Assembly: GCA_022768285.1 (NCBI GenBank) | Contig: JALEMJ010000009.1 | Location: 62,001 to 126,000, forward strand | Direction of reading: 5' to 3' | Length of the DNA stretch: 64,000 bases | Source of the DNA: Aerococcus sp. | GTDB lineage: Bacteria > Bacillota > Bacilli > Lactobacillales > Aerococcaceae | Shown: in pieces, positions 45,709 through 53,650 of the stretch | Position numbering within the stretch: the stretch's first letter is position 1 | How the letters are laid out: the number at the start of each line of letters is the position of its first letter | Translations under genes and position numbers: made by a program | The notes under the pieces: generated by a model | The model's database searches: none | The model's input: only the letters and a program-made list of their open reading frames with translations | What the model was told of the DNA's origin: nothing

Positions 45709-45876
45709 GTACATCTTCCTCCATAAATATAGTTTGGAGTAAAATAATAACGAGCTGATCGCATTCGTGCAGTTCTACCGTAACGTTCCCCAGATGCAGC
45801 CGCGGGTACTAGCTTCACCACTTGTGGGTAGACTGTTGACGAGCTTGCTTCAACTCCGCTGCATTATTTTACACGC
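45709..45876 (-). ncRNA. rpsD 5' leader, likely S4-responsive
   Basis: About 165 untranslated bases between the predicted transcript start and rpsD, rich in complementary G/C segments. In Firmicutes rpsD is autoregulated through a structured leader; the length and position fit, but I did not derive the fold. Confidence 0.5.
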
Positions 45877-45881
45877 TTATC

Positions 45882-45910
45882 ATCATAGCAATGACAGAGA
45901 GATAAGTCAA
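45882..45910 (-). promoter_or_regulatory. rpsD promoter
   Basis: Minus strand TTGACT (45910-45905), 17-base spacer, TATGAT (45887-45882). Confidence 0.85.
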
Positions 45911-45951
45911 TCATCATATTAAACATTACGTGATAAAAAACTATTGATAGA

Positions 45952-45979
45952 TTTGAAATTATTTTTGTTGAGGTATAAA
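45952..45979 (+). promoter_or_regulatory. Promoter of the endoglycosidase gene
   Basis: TTTGAA (45952-45957), 16-base spacer, TATAAA (45974-45979), 49 bases before the ATG. Confidence 0.6.
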
Positions 45980-45980
45980 A

Positions 45981-45994
45981 TGAAACCGCTTCAA
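45981..45994 (+). promoter_or_regulatory. cre site (CcpA operator) of the endoglycosidase gene
   Basis: TGAAACCGCTTCAA fits TGWAANCGNTNWCA closely and sits immediately downstream of the -10, where CcpA with HPr-Ser-P would block initiation. Indicates repression by preferred sugars. Confidence 0.8.
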
Positions 45995-46027
45995 AAGTTT
46001 TAATTAAAAAGTGGGGAGGAGATAATA

Positions 46028-49000
46028 ATGAAAAATAAAACATTTAAATGGCGGGTTATTGTAGGAAGTTCATTAGCAATGATGGCGATAGGGCATGCAC
46101 AGGTCGTTCAGGCTGAGGAAAATGATATAGGGTTTGAGTCTAATAATCATCAATTGACTAATTATGATATTAATTCGTATCCGGATACTTCTTCGATGGT
46201 ACCCGATGATGCTGAGGTACAAGAAAAACTGTCTGATGAAGAAGTAATTGGTGCGATGGATAATAGTATGCATGATAATGATGAAGATATCTTTAGCGAT
46301 TATTCTGACAATGAACAACCGTTGAGCATTATTCCTAAAGGTCCCGATATTACACCAGAAAATATAACAGATTGGGAGCAACTAACAGGTAAATCAGAGG
46401 ATATCTATCGCAGTACGGTGCCATTAGTAAAACGGTCTAAGGGTTCATCAATTAATAGTGTAAGTAGCTCGGATGCGAAAGTGATATCACTGGCCTATTT
46501 GAATACAAACTCAGATGGATATTCGGCAGTCGGAGGTAACAAAGATGGTATGAATACGTATGCGTTCGACTACTGGCAGTACTTAGATCAAATGGTTGCG
46601 TGGGAACAAGTTGTTCCACCCGTAGATATGATTGATGCCGCCCACAAAAATGGTGTACCAATTTATGGAACAATATTTTTCAAATGGTCCGATGAGGATA
46701 AAGATGTCGAGATTGTTAACAAATTTTTAGAACGAGACACAGATGGACACTTCAAAGCTGCAAAGAAACTTGTGGACATTGCTGAGTTTTATGGATTTGA
46801 CGGCTACTTTATCAACCAAGAAACAGTTGTCCCATACGGCAATGGTAAAAATTATGCAGATGATTTTATAGCATTTATGACAGATGCCAAGCGTTTGGGA
46901 AAAGAAAAAGACAAGCCTATTGAATTTGCTTGGTATGATTCAATGACCAATTCTGGTTTCCGATCCTATATTAATGGTGTAAACGAATCAAATAACCATT
47001 TTGTGGAAGCTAGTGACAATAATCAATCAGTAGTCGACGAGTTCTTTATGAATTTTGATTGGTTATCAAAGGATAAAATTGACGGTACAGTGAAAGCAAT
47101 GCAGGATGCGAACCGCAGTCCTTTCGATGCATATGCCGGGCTGGAGTTACAGAAGGGTGGTGCATATCAAACCAATCAAAAAACATCTCTAATTGTAGAT
47201 GAAAATGGAAAACTGAAAGTTTCGCTGGGATTATTCGTACCAGATTCTGTACGTGGTTTTGCTTCAGATGGTGTAGATTACCATACCCAGGAAGATATCT
47301 TTTGGACAGGTCATACAGGCAACCCAATTAAAGAGGATGGGACTCATGACGATGAATGGTCGGGCATTTCGCGATTTGTCGTTGATAAAACAGTTATTAA
47401 TCAGCCCGAATTCTTTACAACATTTAATCCTGGGCACGGAAACTACTGGTTTGTTGATGGTAAGAAAAATTCGGACCGTGCATGGGCTTCGAGAGGTATA
47501 CAAACAGTTATGCCTACTTGGCGTTATTGGATAGCTAATAAAAATGCAACATTATCAGGGGCTTACGATTTTGAGACTGCGTATAATGGAGGAAATTCCC
47601 TAAAATTTTCAGGTAATCTTGAGAATAATGCCATAAGTGACATTATGTTATACGCAACACATTTTATTCCCCAGAAAAATACAATTTTAGAATTAACGTA
47701 TCAATCCAATGTTGAAGTGCCAATATCGATAGGTGTTGCAACGAGCCCTGACTATTCTGAGGATAAAATGATATATTTTGATTTAATGCCTGGAAAGGGC
47801 TGGCAAACATCTACTATCTCACTTGCGCCACTGAAAGGACAAATGGTTTATGCATTAAAAGTCCGTATAAAATCAGATACTGCTGTTAGAGATTATGCAT
47901 TGCACCTTGGTCAGTTGGCAATTAAATCTAATGATTCAAAAGATATATTCGCTCCAGAAAGCGTAGAAATTATAGATCAACGATTATTCAATGCCCAGGA
48001 AGCGGAGGCTATTATCTCGGTAAATCCAGTAAAGAATGCGACCACTTACGAAGTATATCAAGAAAATAACGGCCAGTGGCAATTCATTAATGGGGCCTCA
48101 GAACCTAATATCTATTTGCCATTTATTACTCGCGGTGACACTGAGAAAGGCAATGATCAGAGATTAGCGGTAATAGCGATTGGAAAAGAAGGAACACGTT
48201 CTGAACCAACATTATTTAATTTCCATTGGGGAATCCCAACATCAGCAACGACCCAGCCACAATCGGAACCTGAAAATATTATGAAAAGAGTAAACGCTAT
48301 TGAAGCAGATCGTGGAGAAAATGCTGAAATGCCAGAAAATATGCTGACAGGAACAATTACAGGAACGTCGGATAAATGGTTCTATGGCGGTTCATCTGCA
48401 CAAGCAATTGTGACATTCGATGAACCAGTGACAGTTGTTCAATATCATATCGATCACGCTGGTGCAGGTGGTGAAGATGTTGAAAAGAAACTGATGAATA
48501 CGAAAGACTTTAACTTAGAGTATTATGATGAGCTTCAGGGGAAATGGGTTGTGGCTTCGGAAGTTAGAGATAATCATGCGGATACTACCGATATTGTATT
48601 AGACCAGCCAGTTACGGCTAAACGATGGAAACTTAATATTCTTCAGGCTGATAACGGATCTCCGTGGGGTGGTGTACGCATTTATAATTGGAAGATGTAT
48701 GAAACTATTAATAATGAAACACGCAATTTACCAATGGTCGGTCAAACAATCATACCATTGTCGAATGCTAATCACTATGCGGTTCGCTTAACAAACGGGA
48801 TACCTGGGAGTAAGGTAACGCTTTATCGACAATTTGATAAAGAAAATAATCGCTTAGCATTACCTATTGCGTCTACTACAGTAGATAAGGAAGGAAATGC
48901 AATCTTTATGGATATTGAACTTCCTCAGGATCAATATTATGTGTTCTACCAGACCGCAGAGAAAGGAAAATCAGCTAGCAATGTTTTGGCATTAATTTAC

Positions 49001-49435
49001 GGGAAGGAAACTATGTCAGATGAAGAACCAGATGATAATAATGATCCAGATAAATATCCAATTTTAGATGATGAAAATGAGGTAAATGGTATCCAGAATA
49101 ATGGAGTAAATAATCTTACAGAAAAGAATCATTTTGAGGGGTTACAGACTGATCGATCTGAAATAGGGAACGATGGCGCTTACAAGAATCTTAATGTATT
49201 AAGTACTAACTTTCAGAATACTAACGGCATAGGACTATTGTCTAACAGTAGCCAAGAAGCAGGAGAAGTTGATCATAACTTATCCAGTTCTGCTAACGAG
49301 ATTACAAAATTATCATCAGTCAAGACACGACTTCCACAAACAGGAACGACTAATAATATATTATTGGGAATTATATTTGTTGGCATTGGTAGTATTTTCG
49401 GTTTGAAACGTCGTAAAGCGCAAGAATTAAAGTAA
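46028..49435 (+). CDS. Cell-wall-anchored GH85 endo-beta-N-acetylglucosaminidase (EndoD-like)
   Basis: 1135 residues. Signal peptide (about 1-29, cleavage after QVVQA), an acidic low-complexity stretch (30-135), GH85 catalytic domain from about 150 to 520 with N263 and E265 in GYFINQET, the conserved Asn/Glu pair of this substrate-assisted mechanism. A beta-sandwich follows (about 520-640), then a discoidin/F5-8-like domain (about 775-900). The C-terminus has LPQTG (1102-1106), a membrane helix and KRRK, a sortase signal. GH85 enzymes cut the chitobiose core of N-glycans, leaving one GlcNAc on the protein. Local context (GH38, GH125) supports N-glycan use. Exact glycan preference is not known. 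Confidence 0.92.
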   Translation: MKNKTFKWRVIVGSSLAMMAIGHAQVVQAEENDIGFESNNHQLTNYDINSYPDTSSMVPDDAEVQEKLSDEEVIGAMDNSMHDNDEDIFSDYSDNEQPLSIIPKGPDITPENITDWEQLTGKSEDIYRSTVPLVKRSKGSSINSVSSSDAKVISLAYLNTNSDGYSAVGGNKDGMNTYAFDYWQYLDQMVAWEQVVPPVDMIDAAHKNGVPIYGTIFFKWSDEDKDVEIVNKFLERDTDGHFKAAKKLVDIAEFYGFDGYFINQETVVPYGNGKNYADDFIAFMTDAKRLGKEKDKPIEFAWYDSMTNSGFRSYINGVNESNNHFVEASDNNQSVVDEFFMNFDWLSKDKIDGTVKAMQDANRSPFDAYAGLELQKGGAYQTNQKTSLIVDENGKLKVSLGLFVPDSVRGFASDGVDYHTQEDIFWTGHTGNPIKEDGTHDDEWSGISRFVVDKTVINQPEFFTTFNPGHGNYWFVDGKKNSDRAWASRGIQTVMPTWRYWIANKNATLSGAYDFETAYNGGNSLKFSGNLENNAISDIMLYATHFIPQKNTILELTYQSNVEVPISIGVATSPDYSEDKMIYFDLMPGKGWQTSTISLAPLKGQMVYALKVRIKSDTAVRDYALHLGQLAIKSNDSKDIFAPESVEIIDQRLFNAQEAEAIISVNPVKNATTYEVYQENNGQWQFINGASEPNIYLPFITRGDTEKGNDQRLAVIAIGKEGTRSEPTLFNFHWGIPTSATTQPQSEPENIMKRVNAIEADRGENAEMPENMLTGTITGTSDKWFYGGSSAQAIVTFDEPVTVVQYHIDHAGAGGEDVEKKLMNTKDFNLEYYDELQGKWVVASEVRDNHADTTDIVLDQPVTAKRWKLNILQADNGSPWGGVRIYNWKMYETINNETRNLPMVGQTIIPLSNANHYAVRLTNGIPGSKVTLYRQFDKENNRLALPIASTTVDKEGNAIFMDIELPQDQYYVFYQTAEKGKSASNVLALIYGKETMSDEEPDDNNDPDKYPILDDENEVNGIQNNGVNNLTEKNHFEGLQTDRSEIGNDGAYKNLNVLSTNFQNTNGIGLLSNSSQEAGEVDHNLSSSANEITKLSSVKTRLPQTGTTNNILLGIIFVGIGSIFGLKRRKAQELK

Positions 49436-49448
49436 AGGAGTATTCAAT

Positions 49449-50333
49449 ATGTATGGCGCAGTTGAAGCAGGCGGTACAAAATTTGTTTGTGCAGTTGGTG
49501 GGGAGGAAGGAAAGATTATTAAAAGAATTCAATTTCCTACGACAGACCCCGACGAAACTATTAAAAAGGTGACTGATTTTTTTAATCAATATCCGATTGA
49601 AAGTATAGGCATTGGGTCTTTTGGACCAATAGATGTGAATAAAGATTCTGAGACGTACGGTTATATCACTTCAACACCGAAATTAGCATGGAAAGATTAT
49701 AATTTTTTAGGTGCGATAAAAGGTGCTTTTGATATACCCGTTGTGTGGACCACTGATGTCAATGTTGCAGCGTATGGAGAATATCAAACAGGTGCTGCAT
49801 CGGAACTAAATTCATGTTTATATTTAACAATTGGCACTGGTGTTGGTGGGGGCTATATTGTGAATGACCATATACTGGGAGGTTATACACATCCGGAAAT
49901 GGGTCACATTTTAATTACTAAGGATGCCGAGGACCGAACAGATGGCTGGTGTCCTTATCATAAGGATCAGTGCCTTGAAGGTCTAGCCAGTGGAAGCGCT
50001 ATTAAGGTTAGAACAGGGAAATCAGGTAATGAATTGGATATAGAAGATCCTAATTGGACATACGTAGCTGATTATATCGCACAAGCATGCGTAACATTTA
50101 GCTTAACACTATCACCAGAACGAATCATTCTAAGTGGTGGTGTTATGAAACAGCCAGGTTTACTACAAAAAATAAGGCACAAAGTGATTGAAAAATTAAA
50201 TGGGTATTCAAAAATTCCTCCAATTGATACATACATTGTTACACCAGCATTAGGTGATGATGCAGGGATTACCGGATGTTTATACTTAGCTGAGGAGGCT
50301 AGGATAAGTGAAGTCAAACACACAAGGGCTTGA
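49449..50333 (+). CDS. ROK sugar kinase, fructokinase/mannokinase type
   Basis: 294 residues. ATP phosphate loop EAGGTKF near the start, catalytic Asp in TTDVNVAAYGE (D103), GTGVGGG, and the compact zinc site H153...C168-x2-H171-x3-C175 typical of ScrK/GmuE-type fructokinases. Several of these phosphorylate mannose as well as fructose; beside two alpha-mannosidase genes, mannose 6-phosphate formation is the likely task. 13 bases after the endoglycosidase gene, so co-transcribed with it. Confidence 0.88.
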   Translation: MYGAVEAGGTKFVCAVGGEEGKIIKRIQFPTTDPDETIKKVTDFFNQYPIESIGIGSFGPIDVNKDSETYGYITSTPKLAWKDYNFLGAIKGAFDIPVVWTTDVNVAAYGEYQTGAASELNSCLYLTIGTGVGGGYIVNDHILGGYTHPEMGHILITKDAEDRTDGWCPYHKDQCLEGLASGSAIKVRTGKSGNELDIEDPNWTYVADYIAQACVTFSLTLSPERIILSGGVMKQPGLLQKIRHKVIEKLNGYSKIPPIDTYIVTPALGDDAGITGCLYLAEEARISEVKHTRA

Positions 50334-50337
50334 AAAA

Positions 50338-50351
50338 TAAAACGTTTTCAA
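50338..50351 (+). promoter_or_regulatory. cre site upstream of the PTS genes
   Basis: Read on the minus strand TTGAAAACGTTTTA, two mismatches to the cre consensus with the central CG kept. It is about 60 bases upstream of the PTS promoter, just behind the kinase stop. Confidence 0.65.
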
Positions 50352-50411
50352 TTACAATATGCGTTGTCGAAGGTTGCAACTTGACGCTTTGTGTTCTTGT
50401 TGGGGCTTTAT

Positions 50412-50440
50412 TTGCGATGAAACAGTTAGTACTTTATAAA
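50412..50440 (+). promoter_or_regulatory. Promoter of the PTS operon
   Basis: TTGCGA, 17-base spacer, TATAAA, 24 bases before the IIB start. Confidence 0.65.
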
Positions 50441-50445
50441 GTGCT
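50428..50445 (+). promoter_or_regulatory. Palindrome over the PTS -10 box, possible operator
   Basis: AGTACTTTATAAAGTGCT is an 18-base inverted repeat with a single mismatched pair, centred on the -10 element. Such a site would suit a dimeric repressor, but no regulator gene is nearby and the symmetry may be partly accidental because of the TATAAA core. Confidence 0.4.
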
Positions 50446-50463
50446 GAAGGGAGATAATTTATT

Positions 50464-50784
50464 ATGGCTGAAAAAGTCATTATGTTGGCTTGTGCCGCAG
50501 GAATGAGCACGAGTATGTTAGTATCCAAAATGCGGAAAGCAGCAGAGGAGCAGGGGGTTGATGCTAAAATTTTTGCTGTTGCAGCTGCTGAAGCGGATGA
50601 ACGTATTGAAAGTGAAGATGTAGATGTCTTGCTTTTAGGTCCTCAGGTACGCTTCATGGAGAAGGATTTTAAAGCAAAACTAGAACCTAAAGGCATCCCA
50701 GTAGGTGTTATTCCAATTTCCGATTATGGGATGATGAAAGGTGATAATGTATTAGCTTATGCGGATGAATTGATGAAAGGGTAA
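50464..50784 (+). CDS. PTS EIIB, lactose/cellobiose family
   Basis: 106 residues. LACAAGMSTSMLV places the phosphorylated Cys at residue 10, as in cellobiose/chitobiose-type IIB. Stand-alone cytosolic domain, GAAGGGAGAT ribosome site. Followed after six bases by the IIA gene. Confidence 0.95.
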   Translation: MAEKVIMLACAAGMSTSMLVSKMRKAAEEQGVDAKIFAVAAAEADERIESEDVDVLLLGPQVRFMEKDFKAKLEPKGIPVGVIPISDYGMMKGDNVLAYADELMKG

Positions 50785-50790
50785 TAGACA

Positions 50791-51111
50791 TTGGATGAAG
50801 ATAAGCTTCAGGACATTATGAGCCTGATTATCTACGGTGGCGATGGAAAGAGTTCTTCGATGGAAGCCATACAGGCTGCAAAAGACGGCGATTTTGACTT
50901 GGCAAATCAGAAGATAAAGGCTGCCGAAGATTCTTTGTTGGAAGCCCACCATAAGCAAAGCAAGATGCTCGCTGAGGAGGCTCAAGGCAACTCAGAGGCA
51001 GTATCATTATTGATGGTGCATGCTCAGGATCATTTAATGACGGGTGTTGCTTTTAAAGATCTTGCCAAAGAAATTGTAGAACTGTATAAGAAATTAGACG
51101 ATAAAGAATAG
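50791..51111 (+). CDS. PTS EIIA, lactose/cellobiose family
   Basis: 106 residues, all-helical. LLMVHAQDHLMTG contains the phosphohistidine (H77) and the trimer metal Asp (D80). Starts with TTG; no better start gives the complete first helix. Transfers phosphate from HPr to the IIB encoded just upstream. Confidence 0.94.
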   Translation: MDEDKLQDIMSLIIYGGDGKSSSMEAIQAAKDGDFDLANQKIKAAEDSLLEAHHKQSKMLAEEAQGNSEAVSLLMVHAQDHLMTGVAFKDLAKEIVELYKKLDDKE

Positions 51112-51126
51112 AAATCGGTGAACAGA

Positions 51127-52002
51127 ATGACTGTATTAGCAGTTATTGATGTCGGTGGTACAGCAATCAAATATGGTAAATATAACGTTACTGATCAGAA
51201 ACTCACCGATCAGCAACAGGTACCTACACCGGATACGTTGGAGGATTTTTATAATGTAGTCTCAGATATAGTATCTGAGATTTCTAGAGACTGCACCCTA
51301 AAAGGCGTTGCATTCAGTATGCCTGGAACGTATCAAGCGTCTACTGGTATCATTGGTGGAATCAGTGCTGTCCCATATATTCATCAATTTCCAATTCGAC
51401 AGGCTCTCGAGGAAAGATTAAAGCTCCCAGTCTCTATTGAAAATGATGCAAATTGTGCGGCGCTAGCCGAAGTTGCTAGTGGTTCTGCAGAATCGCTGTC
51501 TAATATTGTATTTATTGTTATTGGAACCGGTGTTGGCGGAGCAATAGTACTTAATCGCCAAATTATTCCAGGTGCGCATTCGATGGCTGGAGAATTTGGC
51601 TATATGATTGATTCAACCAATCAATTGTTAAGTCAGCGTGCAACAGTTTTTCACGCGACAGAGCGTTATGCACAGCAAACTGGAAAAATGATAACCGGTG
51701 AGAAACTACTTAATGATGTGAGAATGGGCGATGAAATCGCCATTGCCGAAACAGGGAAAATGTATCGGTCGTTGGCTCAAACTATTTTTAATTTACAATA
51801 TACGATTGATCCGGAGGCATTCATAATTGGCGGCGGTGCTTCTAGAAATCCGCAATTTATTGATGCGCTCAACCAGTCAATTTTAGAGATTATTGATGAT
51901 TATCCGGAAGAGACTCAAGTGGTACCTGTGGTTAAAGCTGCTAAATACGCTAACGATGCCAATCTTATTGGTGCAGCTTATCGATATTTACATCAGAAAT
52001 GA
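51127..52002 (+). CDS. ROK-family protein without zinc motif
   Basis: 291 residues. VIDVGGTAIKYGKY phosphate loop, IENDANCAALAE with the catalytic Asp, and GTGVGGAIV. The CxCGxxGCxE zinc site is missing: GEFGYMIDSTNQ follows directly, as in a minority of ROK kinases such as beta-glucoside kinases. No HTH domain, so it is not a NagC-type repressor. May phosphorylate a monosaccharide or disaccharide of the pathway. GTG nine bases earlier is an alternative start. Confidence 0.82.
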   Translation: MTVLAVIDVGGTAIKYGKYNVTDQKLTDQQQVPTPDTLEDFYNVVSDIVSEISRDCTLKGVAFSMPGTYQASTGIIGGISAVPYIHQFPIRQALEERLKLPVSIENDANCAALAEVASGSAESLSNIVFIVIGTGVGGAIVLNRQIIPGAHSMAGEFGYMIDSTNQLLSQRATVFHATERYAQQTGKMITGEKLLNDVRMGDEIAIAETGKMYRSLAQTIFNLQYTIDPEAFIIGGGASRNPQFIDALNQSILEIIDDYPEETQVVPVVKAAKYANDANLIGAAYRYLHQK

Positions 52003-52031
52003 GTTAATACTGAAAATTTTTTTAATCAATT

Positions 52032-52045
52032 TGTAAGCGCTATTG
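52032..52045 (+). promoter_or_regulatory. cre-like site before the EIIC gene
   Basis: TGTAAGCGCTATTG keeps the left half and core of cre but loses the right CA. 20 bases before the EIIC start, in a 63-base gap. Confidence 0.5.
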
Positions 52046-52065
52046 TATAGAAAGGAATGTTAACC

Positions 52066-53430
52066 ATGAATTTTAATGTTGATGCGATGCAAGAACCATT
52101 GCTAAAAGCAGCAACTTGGGTTCAAGGAAATTCGGTGTTGCAAGCAATTAAGAATGCCTTTGTTCGAACAATTCCATTCACTGTTATCGGGTCATTCTCA
52201 AACCTGATTTCGATGCAGTTGAATGCATTGATTGCGAACCAAGGCTGGGAAGGGGGATTCTTAGAAAAAGTATCGAACCTCTTTAGTAATCTGGGGTTAG
52301 CCACCTTAGGAATTATTGGAATTATTGTTGTACTATCAAGTGCTTATTCTTATGCTAATGAATTAAGTCAACGACCAGAAAATAAAAACATGAATAAAAT
52401 CATCGCAACATTACTAGCGTTGGCTGCTTACTTTGTAATGGTACCAAACAATGTCAATTTTTCTGATCCGAGTGTGGAAGCAGTTGAAGGTTTTGCACCA
52501 TCATTCTTCAATTACGAGGGTATGTTTACTGGATTAGTTATCGGTATGGTTTCTGTATATCTATTCTCCTTATTTAGCCGTACCAAATTAACGATTAAGA
52601 TGCCAGATAGTGTTCCACAAAACGTGTTTGATTCATTCTTTGCTTTAATTCCAATGACTGGTGTGTTATTAATCTTCGGTGTTGTAAGAATTGCTATTGA
52701 AGCAATGGGCTTCGCATCTTTGAGTGAATTAGTTCAAACATTCCTAATTACACCACTTACCTCCGTTGGTACCGGGTTACCAGCTATTATTGTTGTTATT
52801 TTAGCAGAACAGATTCTTTGGTTCCTTGGACTTCACGGTTTCAACATTGTATGGGGTGTTGTCGGAGCCTTCTGGTTACCACTCTTCCTAGAAAATGTTT
52901 CGAAATTTGCTGAAACGCAGAGTTTTGCTGGTATCACAATTGCTCCTAATACCATGACTAACGTTTATGCTATGATCGGTGGTTCAGGTGCAACGTTTGG
53001 ATTACTAATTGCTATGTTAATTCTGACTCGTAAAGGTGATAAAGAGCGGGAAGTTGCAAAATTAGGTTTAATTCCGGGATGTTTTGGGATTAATGAGCCA
53101 ATCATCTTTGGGTTACCAATCGTTTTAAACCCAATTATGTTAATTCCGTGGATTGTTGTGCCAATTGCTAACGCAGTAATCGCATATATTGTAACCAAGA
53201 TTGGTTGGGTAGTTCCACTAGTTGTCCAAAACGCAGGTAATGAACCAATCTTTATTAGTACCTGGGTATTAGGTGCTTTCCACTTGAGCCCAGTTGTATT
53301 AACAGCAGTCTTAGTCGTATTGGATGTATTCCTCTATGCACCATTTGTTATGATTCATTTGCGTAATGAACGCGAAGTCCAAGCAGAACAGGTTGCTGAA
53401 GAGAATCAAACTGGTGAAGCAATTGTATAA
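52066..53430 (+). CDS. PTS EIIC, lactose/cellobiose family
   Basis: 454 residues, ten or so membrane helices. LHGFNIVWG near 265 and the GCFGINEPIIFGLPIVLNP motif near 345 (substrate-binding Glu) are typical of the cellobiose/chitobiose/lactose EIIC. Membrane channel that phosphorylates the sugar during import. Start taken after AAAGGA; an ATG nine bases earlier touches that site. Ends with a strong terminator. Known members take disaccharides and short beta-glycosides. Confidence 0.95.
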   Translation: MNFNVDAMQEPLLKAATWVQGNSVLQAIKNAFVRTIPFTVIGSFSNLISMQLNALIANQGWEGGFLEKVSNLFSNLGLATLGIIGIIVVLSSAYSYANELSQRPENKNMNKIIATLLALAAYFVMVPNNVNFSDPSVEAVEGFAPSFFNYEGMFTGLVIGMVSVYLFSLFSRTKLTIKMPDSVPQNVFDSFFALIPMTGVLLIFGVVRIAIEAMGFASLSELVQTFLITPLTSVGTGLPAIIVVILAEQILWFLGLHGFNIVWGVVGAFWLPLFLENVSKFAETQSFAGITIAPNTMTNVYAMIGGSGATFGLLIAMLILTRKGDKEREVAKLGLIPGCFGINEPIIFGLPIVLNPIMLIPWIVVPIANAVIAYIVTKIGWVVPLVVQNAGNEPIFISTWVLGAFHLSPVVLTAVLVVLDVFLYAPFVMIHLRNEREVQAEQVAEENQTGEAIV

Positions 53431-53463
53431 TACTATCTATCCGAAATGTGCTTGAAATTTATG

Positions 53464-53494
53464 GAAGCGATGCAGTAGATGCATCGTTTCTTTT
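53464..53494 (+). terminator. Terminator of the PTS operon
   Basis: GAAGCGATGCA / TGCATCGTTTC, 11-bp stem with one G-T pair and a 5-base loop, followed by TTTT. The next 156 bases up to the GH38 gene are very A+T-rich and presumably hold its promoter, but no convincing -35/-10 pair can be named. Confidence 0.9.
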
Positions 53495-53650
53495 ATCATT
53501 TTAATCAGAGCGTAGCAATCTATTAAATAATCACTGATTAAAATATTTTCATTCTATGAAAAAACTGGAATTTGAAAATATACCCTATATAAAAACATTA
53601 TCATATACTCGAATAAGCATTTTTATGAATTAAAGAAAGGAGAATACCTT

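Noticed and set aside
45573..45821. 82-codon minus-strand frame upstream of rpsD
   Set aside because: Out of frame with rpsD and overlaps its start; the region is better explained as an untranslated leader.
53540..53575. cre site before the GH38 gene (TTTTCATTCTATGAAAA)
   Set aside because: Inverted repeat lacks the central CG essential for cre and is expected by chance in such A+T-rich DNA.
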